The notes beneath the pieces are model-generated. The model was given only the letters and a program-made list of their open reading frames with translations. It had not been told where the DNA came from and did not search any database. Of a stretch of DNA of 64,000 bases, positions 1 through 8,189 are shown one piece after another (position 1 is the stretch's first letter; every line of letters starts with the position of its first letter). Location of the stretch: positions 124,001-188,000 of the forward strand of contig NZ_MIKB01000016.1 of assembly GCF_001730365.1 (NCBI RefSeq). Reading direction: 5' to 3'. A program made the position numbers and the translations under genes. The DNA comes from Enterococcus quebecensis (lineage in GTDB: Bacteria > Bacillota > Bacilli > Lactobacillales > Enterococcaceae).

Positions 1-1
1 G

Positions 2-952
2 AATAATGCGAAGCAAGCGAGAGTTTGTTTGCTCATATATATAAGTAATATTCGATCTTCCCAAAAGCATAATTGTAATAACGGGATATTGGTAGAATTA
101 TCTCAAAAATCAGAATTTGATTATAAAGAAGCTTTAGTAGAGTATTTTTCGTCAAAGAAAAATCGCTCACAAGAACAAATCTGGCAGGAAATAAGTTTTG
201 TTCAATTATTTATGTATAAAGAAGATTTAGTTACAGAAAAAATAAACTTTGAAGAGTATACTTCTTTTTTCAATGAAGAAAATTTTCCCTTTGTAGAAAA
301 CAGTAATCAGCTTACAGAGCAAATCATTGAGACTTTTTTTTCAAGCTTTACAGGAGACCTAGCCCAACTTTTTCTTAGAATTAGGCAAGAAATAGACAAA
401 ATGCATCTAGTCTTATCAACTTGTTATATAGATACAAACATATTCAGTTATATCTACGATCCAATTAATTGTTACTACCGTGATAAAACAGAAGAAGAAG
501 TGATTGAAGCGATAAAACAAATATTTGATAATTCACAATTATCTCAGAGTTATAAAAATTGGTGGATGGAATTAAATATAGATGAATCATCACTTCTTGA
601 ATATGTCTATTGGGTTGTGTATATGCTATTAAACGAAATACAAGAATACACATTTCCTCCTGTAAAGGTAATGGTTCAAAATTCGAAATTTTTTGCAGAA
701 ACAATTATTGCAAATAAATTAGTTTTGGTTTTTACAGATCGAATCCAGTTAGTTTCTGATTTACGTGATCAACCAGATGTATTGATCACAGATATTTATC
801 TGCCCGAAGTATCGGAGAATACAAGGGTGGTATTTGCTAATTCATTTTTTAGTTTAAGTGATTTCAACAAAGTGATTGATGAAATTAAGCAAGAGATTAT
901 AAAAAAATACAGTCATCGAACTATTGTGCATCCGCTTAGTAATATTTCTTGA
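2..952 (+). CDS. Mga-family transcriptional regulator, 5'-truncated by window edge
   Basis: The reading frame is already open at base 2, and no convincing start with a ribosome site lies inside the window, so the first codon and DNA-binding part are upstream. The visible ~316 residues look like the middle and C-terminal part of an Mga/AtxA-type virulence regulator: a helical central region followed from about codon 225 of the visible part by an alpha/beta segment (VKVMVQNSK, LVLVFTDRI, PDVLITDIYL) resembling the PTS EIIB-like domain that ends this family. It converges with a second Mga-like gene whose stop lies only 9 nt away. Function beyond transcriptional control is inference. Confidence 0.7.
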   Translation, partial: NNAKQARVCLLIYISNIRSSQKHNCNNGILVELSQKSEFDYKEALVEYFSSKKNRSQEQIWQEISFVQLFMYKEDLVTEKINFEEYTSFFNEENFPFVENSNQLTEQIIETFFSSFTGDLAQLFLRIRQEIDKMHLVLSTCYIDTNIFSYIYDPINCYYRDKTEEEVIEAIKQIFDNSQLSQSYKNWWMELNIDESSLLEYVYWVVYMLLNEIQEYTFPPVKVMVQNSKFFAETIIANKLVLVFTDRIQLVSDLRDQPDVLITDIYLPEVSENTRVVFANSFFSLSDFNKVIDEIKQEIIKKYSHRTIVHPLSNIS

Positions 953-961
953 AAAAAGAGG

Positions 962-2461
962 TTATTCAAAACAAGAGGTATTGTGTAATTGAGAATTAAC
1001 AAACGCAGACAAAGTTTTCCAAATGTTTGGGTCGAATGGGTTGTCGAAGTAAAAGAAACTATTGTTGTCGATATTACCTTCGTAACAGTCTGAAATAACA
1101 ATGTCGGCATCATTGATAGTTTTTGAGAAATGTATAACTTGTTCACCGAAAATAGTTAACAAATTAGTTTTAATATTACCGACTGTATAAAAATTTTTCG
1201 AGTATTGACAAAAAATTTTTAAAGGTTTGATTTTTTTAGAGCTATCTATAATGTAATACAAAAGGTTTACCATGTAATTTACCAACCCATCGGAAATTTT
1301 TTTATTGGAAAAAGAAACGTCTTTGAAAAATGAACGAGTGAGACTATAAAGTTCTTTTTCTACTATGTAAAATTCATCGTCATCACTATCCAGTGAAAAT
1401 TGGCGTTCTTCTTGTTCCCATAAAGTCTCATAGTCAATTCTAATATATTTGATATAAAGTAGGGCAATCATTAAATGATAGAAGAAAAATTGAAAATCCT
1501 CTGTATCTATTAAAAGATTATACTTTTTTTGAAGTAGGGTGAGTAGCTTTTTACAGATAGCAGCTAATGGTAAGTCTGAATCAATAAGCAATTGAGCAGT
1601 TCGTTTTTTTGTTTCGTTTGTATCAATATCACTGATGAAAAATCTAGCTAAGTAACCAAAATAAGCTTGCTCAGTTTTGAGCTCATCATCAGATAATACA
1701 TTGTCGAAACTTATTGTAAAGGTTGTAGGGTTTTCGTTGTTCAAAATTAATAAATATGAAAGAAAGTCTTCCTCTATAATGATTTTTTCTTGCAAATATA
1801 GGATTCGCCAGTATGTAATATTCTGAAAGTAACGAATTCTAGTATCTTGAGACGGGGATAAAGTCGTTGAGATTGGAGTAGGCAACTCTTCAAAATATTT
1901 AGGCGATCGATAGAATGGCCAAAACAATCCTTTTAATATTGACCAGTAACCAAAAAAAAGAAAAAAGCGAATGTCAGATTCTTTGCCATAAATATTTGTT
2001 TTATTTGAATCATCACCAAAAGCTGTCTTTATATTGAAAGGTTTTAAAATCCTGTTTAAGGAGGTCAAATTTTTATAAGTATAAGAAGGGCTCAAGTTCA
2101 CACTCTGGGCTAAAGATTCCAAAGAACTATAGTTTTTATCAGCAGCAGCAGCAAAAATTGTATATTCAGGAGATACAGTAATGTAGTAGAACCTTAAATA
2201 ATCAATGACATAAGCGACATTCATGGATTCAGGAATAGATATAAACAATAGTGTTGATTTTTGATTGATTTGAACAAATTGATTTGGAAATGCTTGGGTC
2301 AAATCTTCATTTATCTGTTGGATGTAACGATAAATTGTACTTTTTGAATCACCGTTCTGGTCAATGATCTCTTGAATACTAATTCCATGTATACTAAAAA
2401 CTATTTTTTTGAATAAATCAAACTTATTAGCTTCATTTTTTTTCATAAATTTTTTATTCAT
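962..2461 (-). CDS. Mga-family helix-turn-helix regulator
   Basis: A 499-residue protein with the usual length and layout of Mga-like regulators. There is an N-terminal HTH (about residues 20-50), a second Mga-type HTH (about 108-142, SLESLAQSVNLSPSYTYKNL), a long helical PRD-like middle, and a C-terminal EIIB-like segment (about 405-499, with DADIVISDCYEG). The start is supported by AAAGGAG about 9 nt upstream of the ATG. It is transcribed divergently from the regulator and surface-protein cluster beginning at 2703, with 241 bp between them, so it is a candidate regulator of that cluster. Family PRD/EIIB domains often sense PTS phosphorylation state, but no specific signal can be read from the sequence. 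Confidence 0.8.
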   Translation of the reverse strand: MNKKFMKKNEANKFDLFKKIVFSIHGISIQEIIDQNGDSKSTIYRYIQQINEDLTQAFPNQFVQINQKSTLLFISIPESMNVAYVIDYLRFYYITVSPEYTIFAAAADKNYSSLESLAQSVNLSPSYTYKNLTSLNRILKPFNIKTAFGDDSNKTNIYGKESDIRFFLFFGYWSILKGLFWPFYRSPKYFEELPTPISTTLSPSQDTRIRYFQNITYWRILYLQEKIIIEEDFLSYLLILNNENPTTFTISFDNVLSDDELKTEQAYFGYLARFFISDIDTNETKKRTAQLLIDSDLPLAAICKKLLTLLQKKYNLLIDTEDFQFFFYHLMIALLYIKYIRIDYETLWEQEERQFSLDSDDDEFYIVEKELYSLTRSFFKDVSFSNKKISDGLVNYMVNLLYYIIDSSKKIKPLKIFCQYSKNFYTVGNIKTNLLTIFGEQVIHFSKTINDADIVISDCYEGNIDNNSFFYFDNPFDPNIWKTLSAFVNSQLHNTSCFE

Positions 2462-2702
2462 AGTTATATCGCTCCTTTTGAAAAGTATAAAAACTATATA
2501 TTTAAGTGATTATAGTGAAATATAACACGAAACCATTTAAATGTTAAAAAATTTGTTGTTAAAGTTAAAAAAAAACCGTTCTTTTCAAAAAATCCTAAAA
2601 AAAAAGTATTTTACGGAAATAAATCAAGGATAAAAAATGTATAATTACAATATAATTAAATGAAAATTAAAAACTATTTTATTTAAGAAAGGATAATTAA
2701 TC

Positions 2703-3419
2703 ATGTACAACATAGGAATTATACCAACAAATGAAACAGTAACTGATACATACAAGAACCAACTAAACAATACTTCTTATCATATACATATCTTTTCAGC
2801 TGATGAGGTCTTATCGGGAGCATATCTTATGGATGCATTAATAATAGAAGAAACTTCAGCTTTGAACCTGAAAAATACCTGTGAACTAATTTTAGAGATT
2901 AGAAGAAATTTCAAAGCATTGATCTGGGTTGTTTCTCAAAATCTTTCTAAAACAAGTAAGATGGTTTATCTACAGTTGGGAGCAGATGGAGTAGCAGATA
3001 AAGAGATAGAACAAGAGGAATCGATTTTACAACTTTCAAATTTATTGAAAAGAGTGAAAGAAAAGACTATAGGAGATGAAAGTGAAAGAGATCGATTTGA
3101 TATAAAACCTTCAGAAGGAGCTCTAGATTTGGTTCCGGAGAACTTAAGTGTGATTGTAGAAGGGAATACAGAAGTATGTTTAACAAAATTGGAGTTTCAA
3201 ATAATTTCTTATTTAATTAATCACAATGGAAAAGCCGTGACATACGAAGAAATTTATCAGCATGTGTGGAAAGATGATTATAACAACTGCCAAGAAGGAA
3301 ACAAGCAGTATCGAGTTAGCAATTTAATTTTTCACTTACGTAAAAAGTTAGAAAAGGATTCAACTAAGCCGGAATATATCAAAACGATCCGTTCTAAAGG
3401 ATATATGTTGGATTTATAG
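2703..3419 (+). CDS. Atypical OmpR-type winged-helix regulator of the WxL cluster
   Basis: A 238-residue protein with a degenerate receiver-like N-terminal half (about 1-120) and a clear Trans_reg_C winged helix (about 140-238: TKLEFQIISYL, YEEIYQHVWKDD, LRKKLEKD, TIRSKGYML). The strand-3 position where response regulators carry the phosphoacceptor Asp reads DALIIEET, so Glu replaces Asp, and no histidine kinase gene is near. It probably works without phosphorylation, or as a phosphomimic. Such regulators commonly head WxL surface-protein loci, and it lies 138 bp upstream of the lectin-WxL gene. AAAGGA precedes the ATG. The target promoter is inferred. Confidence 0.8.
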   Translation: MYNIGIIPTNETVTDTYKNQLNNTSYHIHIFSADEVLSGAYLMDALIIEETSALNLKNTCELILEIRRNFKALIWVVSQNLSKTSKMVYLQLGADGVADKEIEQEESILQLSNLLKRVKEKTIGDESERDRFDIKPSEGALDLVPENLSVIVEGNTEVCLTKLEFQIISYLINHNGKAVTYEEIYQHVWKDDYNNCQEGNKQYRVSNLIFHLRKKLEKDSTKPEYIKTIRSKGYMLDL

Positions 3420-3454
3420 AAATAAAGAGTTATGCAAAGATTTATAAATTCGGC

Positions 3455-3476
3455 TTGTCACATATTAAAATTGTCA
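3455..3476 (+). promoter_or_regulatory. Direct repeat TTGTCA-N10-TTGTCA upstream of WxL operon
   Basis: Two exact TTGTCA hexamers, 16 nt start to start, lie in the 138-bp gap between the OmpR-type regulator and the lectin-WxL gene. OmpR-family proteins bind direct repeats, so this is a candidate binding site, or one hexamer is a -35 element. No good -10 at standard spacing was found, hence low confidence. Confidence 0.25.
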
Positions 3477-3557
3477 ACAAAAATGGAGGATTTCCTGTGA
3501 TTAATCAAACGATTTACTTAGTACTCATCTAGACTAGAAAGGAGGTGAAATTAAAAG

Positions 3558-6083
3558 ATGTTTTGTAATTTTAATAAAATAACTTTTTTCTGCGCTCTAG
3601 CGTTTGGATTAATCCTGTTGTTACCTTCACAGGTGGAAGCTGCTTCAGAAATAGCTCCTCAGAGTGTTCCATTAGATAATATTTTTACAGTACCGGAGGG
3701 AGCACACAGTACTGTGAGGGGAAATACCGTCATAATAACTGATGCTGAAACAAATAGAGTAGGAAGTATATTTTCAACGGAAGCGAATAAAGTTGATTTA
3801 AGTAAAGATTTTGATGCTGAGATGTATATCAATTTAGAAGGTGAAGCAGATGGTGTTGCTTTTGTATTCCATAATGATCCGGATCGAGTTTCATACTTTA
3901 CGGGAGCGGTTGGTAATGCCATAGGGGCGTATGCGAATGCAAAACAATCCTACATCGAGACCGCTTGGTCGGGGAAAAAGACATTGGTAGAACAACTAAA
4001 AAATAGTTTTGCTATTGAATTTGATACGTATTATAACGGTGATTCTTATGATTATGATATTTTAAGGAATTTGGATGGATATGGTCGTGAAAAAGGACAT
4101 GTGGCTTATGCTTTTCCTGACAATGTAGATTCGTATCTATTTAAATCAACTCCATATAACGAGTTCATACTTGATCATGCGGGGCTTCAATATCCAGATT
4201 TTTCTCTAGGAGATGGAAAATGGCGATTGTTGAAAATTCATTGGACAACTTGGGATAGGCTAGGTAATGGAGTACTGACTTATGAGTATGAAGGTCTTCA
4301 ACCTGTTAAAGCAACAATTCCAAAAAGTACGTTCAAATTTGCTCAAACGGGTGATGAAAAAGTCTACTGGGGATTTACTGGTTCGACAGGAGCTTTAACC
4401 GAAAAGGCAATGGTGGCATTCCGTTCGGTTCCTGGTTTAGTTAATTATGAAGAGAATATAAAATTTTTAAATTCTAAAGGACTTCCAGCAAACATGGATA
4501 AAGCCGTTGGACCAAACGAAGAGCTTACTGTGCATTATTCAGGTAAGTATGTTGGTGGGTTACAAAACTTACTATCACCAAGTTTAAATCTTACTTTATC
4601 ACAAGGGCAAATCTATCAATCAGGATCATTAACTGTAAATGGTAAAAGTGTGAATCCAACTATTCTAGGGGATACTTTAAAAATAACCTCGTCTGATCTG
4701 TCACTAATCAATAGTGATTTGGATGTCAAATTTAAAGTTAAAAATACTGGTTTAATGGTAACTACTGATCAAAGTGTTAAAAGTCAAGTAACAGGAGCGA
4801 ACTATATATCACCTGACCTTCAAAGCTTATACAAAGTTGATGCAATAAAGCCAAAGGGTGAAGGTAAACATACCATAATCAATTATGGTGATGATAAAGC
4901 AATTACAGATGTTTTAGATTATACGAAGTTCCTGAAAGATTGGTCTGACGATATTACATTGAAAGAAAATGTAAAGGTCTCTTTAAAAGCAAATCAAGAT
5001 ATCCAAGGTTTGGTAAGTGCGCTTGGACCAGATAGTTTTCTGTTGGAATTAACCGATGAAGTTGGAAATAAGACTGACGTTACAGTTCCCATCTTTATAA
5101 AAGATTCAATTGACTCAGTGTCACCAGACAATAAACACTTGCTCCAAGCAGATGATTTTACAGTATTTTCTGCAGATTATCCAGCAACTAAAGCTGAGAT
5201 CGAAAAAATGATCCGAGAAAAAAGCTATCTCCATGTGTGGCGATTTGATCCTTTACCAGCAATGCAGCTTGATAATACTTTAGTAAGTGTCACTTCCACA
5301 ACACTACCTGGACTTAACGGTTCATCCGTAGTTAAAGAAGGTGTGTACAAGGTTACTCTATCTTATGGTACAGGTGATTCTAAAGTAACAAGGATTATTG
5401 ACGTTACCATAAAAAGTAGTATCGGGAAGATAACTGTTGGCTTTGTTAATGAGGTAGGTCAAAGCATAGATAAAAATCCAGTGAAACTTGTGTTGGAAGG
5501 TAAGGTAAACACTACCATGGATTTAAGCGAAATACCTGAGGTGAAAAAAAGAATAGCCGATATCGAAAATGAACACTATCGCCTTGTAAAACGGCCAGAT
5601 AATGAAAAAGCCGTAGCGATTGTGGGAGAGAATGTTGAAGTGAAGTATGAATTTACGGGCTATCTATCTATTGTTACAGCGCCAACAAGTTTAGATTTTA
5701 AAGTACAACCATCCTTTATTGGTAGTAAGAAAATATCTGAACCAGATGTTATAGGGGCGAATTTGGTAATTTCAGACACGCGAACAAATAAAGTAGCCTG
5801 GAATTTGAAAGCTAAAATCACTAATAATCTTCAAAATGAAGACGGTTCTCAGGAAATGACGAATGTCATCAAGTATAAAAATGCTACGGATGAAGTCACG
5901 CTAAATGATGTAGATAACATTATTTATACACCAGATACGATTACCACTAATGAATACGATATTACAGAAGAGAGATGGAAAAATAGAAAAGAAGGGTTTT
6001 TCCTCGATTTTCCAGCAGGTTCTTTAAAAGCATTGGGAAAATATAAAGCACAATTAGAAATTACATTGGAAAATGCGAAATGA
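3558..6083 (+). CDS. Lectin-like WxL-domain cell-surface protein
   Basis: An 841-residue secreted protein. A signal peptide ends near residues 28-29 (QVEA-A). An L-type lectin-like domain covers about 37-295 (ADGVAFVFHNDP, FAIEFDTYYN, HWTTWD). Immunoglobulin-like repeats follow, then a MucBP-like segment at about 628-705, and a WxL domain occupies about 703-841. The first WxL motif (WNL, about residue 748) is intact, but the distal motif reads LEITLENAK with no Trp. It should be held non-covalently on the wall and may bind carbohydrate. The start is certain because AAAGGAGGTGA lies at ideal distance. It is the first structural gene of the cluster and is followed by the small FPSTG protein with near-zero spacing. 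Confidence 0.85.
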   Translation: MFCNFNKITFFCALAFGLILLLPSQVEAASEIAPQSVPLDNIFTVPEGAHSTVRGNTVIITDAETNRVGSIFSTEANKVDLSKDFDAEMYINLEGEADGVAFVFHNDPDRVSYFTGAVGNAIGAYANAKQSYIETAWSGKKTLVEQLKNSFAIEFDTYYNGDSYDYDILRNLDGYGREKGHVAYAFPDNVDSYLFKSTPYNEFILDHAGLQYPDFSLGDGKWRLLKIHWTTWDRLGNGVLTYEYEGLQPVKATIPKSTFKFAQTGDEKVYWGFTGSTGALTEKAMVAFRSVPGLVNYEENIKFLNSKGLPANMDKAVGPNEELTVHYSGKYVGGLQNLLSPSLNLTLSQGQIYQSGSLTVNGKSVNPTILGDTLKITSSDLSLINSDLDVKFKVKNTGLMVTTDQSVKSQVTGANYISPDLQSLYKVDAIKPKGEGKHTIINYGDDKAITDVLDYTKFLKDWSDDITLKENVKVSLKANQDIQGLVSALGPDSFLLELTDEVGNKTDVTVPIFIKDSIDSVSPDNKHLLQADDFTVFSADYPATKAEIEKMIREKSYLHVWRFDPLPAMQLDNTLVSVTSTTLPGLNGSSVVKEGVYKVTLSYGTGDSKVTRIIDVTIKSSIGKITVGFVNEVGQSIDKNPVKLVLEGKVNTTMDLSEIPEVKKRIADIENEHYRLVKRPDNEKAVAIVGENVEVKYEFTGYLSIVTAPTSLDFKVQPSFIGSKKISEPDVIGANLVISDTRTNKVAWNLKAKITNNLQNEDGSQEMTNVIKYKNATDEVTLNDVDNIIYTPDTITTNEYDITEERWKNRKEGFFLDFPAGSLKALGKYKAQLEITLENAK

Positions 6084-6100
6084 TGAAGAGGAGGGGAACG

Positions 6101-6469
6101 ATGAAAAAAAAGGGTTGGTTGATTTATTCTATATTGTCACTGTTCATAGTAGGAACAAGTTTGATCACTAGCGCTAGGGAGATGAACGCAGCAGATGGAG
6201 GAGAAGCGCCTACACAAGGCGAAATTACTTTATTCGATGATTCTTCGGAAGCGCCGAAAACTTCAGGAAGTAGTGAAGTACAAAAATCTTCTGACAGTGT
6301 TAGTGGCGGTTCTTCTTCCGTAAAACCAAAAGGAAAGTTTCCCTCAACTGGTGAATTAGTGAAAGCTGGATTATCTGTTGGTGGATTAACGCTTATAGCT
6401 GTAGCAGGTATTTTCTTAGTTATGCAAAAAAGAAACAAAGCACAAGAAAATAATGGGGAAGGAGAATAA
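6101..6469 (+). CDS. Small sortase-anchored (FPSTG) surface protein
   Basis: A 122-residue protein with a signal peptide (about 1-29), a Ser/Glu/Lys-rich low-complexity stretch, and a C-terminal sorting signal: FPSTG, a hydrophobic helix (VGGLTLIAVAGIFLVM) and a basic tail beginning QKRNK. FPSTG is a variant of LPXTG. I chose the ATG at 6101 because AGGAGGGG sits 5 nt before it. An in-frame ATG at 6080 overlaps the upstream stop and has no ribosome site. Small sortase substrates of this type accompany many WxL loci and may give the WxL complex a covalent foothold. The class A sortase gene at 22033 could process it. Confidence 0.82.
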   Translation: MKKKGWLIYSILSLFIVGTSLITSAREMNAADGGEAPTQGEITLFDDSSEAPKTSGSSEVQKSSDSVSGGSSSVKPKGKFPSTGELVKAGLSVGGLTLIAVAGIFLVMQKRNKAQENNGEGE

Positions 6470-6472
6470 GAA

Positions 6473-7279
6473 ATGAAAAAAATTCATTTGTTTTCTATGG
6501 GACTCCTCCTTGTGATTGCCTTAACAACTGTGCCAAGTTCTTATTATGCACAAGAAAACTCAAATTCAGGAGATATGAACATTACTCTTGACACTGTTGA
6601 CCCTAAATTGGGGGTCATGGATCCTGAAAAAAAGAACGAAAAATTAGCTGTTGAAGAAGGAACTTATGGGAAAACTAGCGGTCCATTACGCATCGATTTC
6701 GTACCCAATCTTGGTTTTAGCAGTAATAAGATTTCAGCTAATGACATCAGCTATTCAGCAGACGCACTTTTATTCAAAGGGCAGATTGCGCCTCGTGGCA
6801 GCTTTATTCAAGTTTCCGATTATAGAGGGAATGCTAATGGATGGACATTACAAGTTCGACAGGAAACGCAATTTAAAAATCAGAATAAAGAGAACAGCCA
6901 ACTGAATGGTGCTGTCATCTCTTTAGATAAATCTTGGATCAATACCTCTAATGGTTTTGGCCAGACCCCGAATATTTCAAAAGAAGTCATTCATTTGAAT
7001 AATATCGGTGAAACGTACACATTGGCAGAAGCAAAAAAAGGAACGGGAGCAGGAACATGGAGCATCGTATTTGGTGCGTCACCTGACAATCAAGTTAATC
7101 AAAATCCGACTATGACACCTCGATTAGACAAAGAAGGAAAACCAGTAATAAATCCCTCATTAGATAATCAAGCCGTTTACATGAATGATGCGGTTAGCCT
7201 AACTATCCCAGGAGCTACTAAAAAAGATTCAGGGACTTACTCAACGGTGTTAACTTGGATTATATCCGAGTTGCCATAA
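6473..7279 (+). CDS. WxL-domain surface protein
   Basis: A 268-residue secreted protein with a signal peptide to about residue 26 (YYA-QE), followed directly by a WxL domain. The proximal motif is GWTL (Trp124). The distal motif YSTVLTWIISELP (Trp262) matches YXXXLTWXLXXXP except that Ile replaces the final Leu. It starts 4 nt after the FPSTG gene and precedes a second WxL protein by 30 nt, so all are co-transcribed. WxL domains bind Gram-positive cell wall non-covalently and interact with DUF916/DUF3324 partners, one of which is encoded at 8190. The protein is essentially a bare WxL domain, so it is probably a structural subunit rather than an enzyme. Confidence 0.88.
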   Translation: MKKIHLFSMGLLLVIALTTVPSSYYAQENSNSGDMNITLDTVDPKLGVMDPEKKNEKLAVEEGTYGKTSGPLRIDFVPNLGFSSNKISANDISYSADALLFKGQIAPRGSFIQVSDYRGNANGWTLQVRQETQFKNQNKENSQLNGAVISLDKSWINTSNGFGQTPNISKEVIHLNNIGETYTLAEAKKGTGAGTWSIVFGASPDNQVNQNPTMTPRLDKEGKPVINPSLDNQAVYMNDAVSLTIPGATKKDSGTYSTVLTWIISELP

Positions 7280-7309
7280 ATAAAAACATATTCTTAGGAG
7301 GAAACACAA

Positions 7310-8074
7310 ATGAAATTAACACACAAATTATGCGGAGCTGCTTTAATAGCTGCTGTAGGAGTATCAATTGCTATTCCAAGTACTACGAAAGCTGAAAACA
7401 ATCCATTTAAGTCAGATATGGATATTCAATTCACTCGTAACACGGCTGACGATACAGATACAACAAGACCAAATATTTCTGGTGATGACAATGTCTCTGG
7501 TTCAATTACAAGAAATCCAGTACCAGTCGGCGATTTCGGTATTATGGATGTTACACCATTAAGCTTTGGTGAACAAAAAGTTGTTACAGATGGTAATGAC
7601 CGTACGTATTGGGCAAAAGACTATACAGAGGCAGCAGGGGTTATGGCTAACAACGTTTTAATTAAAGACGTTCGTAGTACATTTAACCATGCGTATACAT
7701 TAACAGCACAAATCACTAAAGAGTTGACAGCGACAATCAAAGATGGTGGCGTGGACAAAACAAACACACTTACTGGTGCTGAATTGTTATACAAAAACTT
7801 AAACATTCAATCTGATGCACCAACTGAATTGAGATTAGAAGATGCTGCTTTATCAGCAACAGCTACTGTAACAACAGCTGCCCCTACAACATTTGTTAAC
7901 AATACAAGTGCTGTTAAAGGTCAAGGTAAAACATACATTTACTTTGGTAAACTTGGTGCAGCAAACGCTACAAAATCAAGCGAATCAGTACAATTAAAAA
8001 TTGGTAAAGAGCAAAATATCATGGCTGGTGACTATAAAGGCGAAATCACTTGGGTATTAGCTGAAAGTAAATAA
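7310..8074 (+). CDS. WxL-domain surface protein
   Basis: A 254-residue secreted protein with a signal peptide ending near residue 28 (TKA-EN) and a WxL domain. The distal motif ITWVL (Trp248) is intact. The proximal position reads YTL (Tyr129) instead of WxL. AGGAGGAAACACAA precedes the ATG. Codon usage looks more regular than in neighbouring genes, as expected for an abundant protein. A strong intrinsic terminator follows 47 nt after the stop, so the regulator-to-WxL part could be transcribed more than the downstream genes. It is probably the major subunit of the surface complex; that is inferred from position and size. Confidence 0.88.
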   Translation: MKLTHKLCGAALIAAVGVSIAIPSTTKAENNPFKSDMDIQFTRNTADDTDTTRPNISGDDNVSGSITRNPVPVGDFGIMDVTPLSFGEQKVVTDGNDRTYWAKDYTEAAGVMANNVLIKDVRSTFNHAYTLTAQITKELTATIKDGGVDKTNTLTGAELLYKNLNIQSDAPTELRLEDAALSATATVTTAAPTTFVNNTSAVKGQGKTYIYFGKLGAANATKSSESVQLKIGKEQNIMAGDYKGEITWVLAESK

Positions 8075-8121
8075 GCTTAACTAGTTGAAATGACCTATCA
8101 CTTGTATAAGTACTAGTGGTT

Positions 8122-8158
8122 CACCGATCCGCTTCTAGTGGATCGGTGCCTTATTTTT
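8122..8158 (+). terminator. Intrinsic terminator inside the WxL cluster
   Basis: A perfect 9-bp stem CACCGATCC/GGATCGGTG with a 9-nt loop is followed by CCTTATTTTT. It lies between the last WxL gene and the DUF916/DUF3324 gene and probably causes partial termination. Confidence 0.8.
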
Positions 8159-8189
8159 AATTAAAAAGAGCTATGGAAGGGAAATAAAT

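Noticed and set aside
29-952. TTG at 29 as the true start of the first gene
   Set aside because: The frame stays open to the window edge, no Shine-Dalgarno precedes it, and the DNA-binding domain expected of the family is missing.
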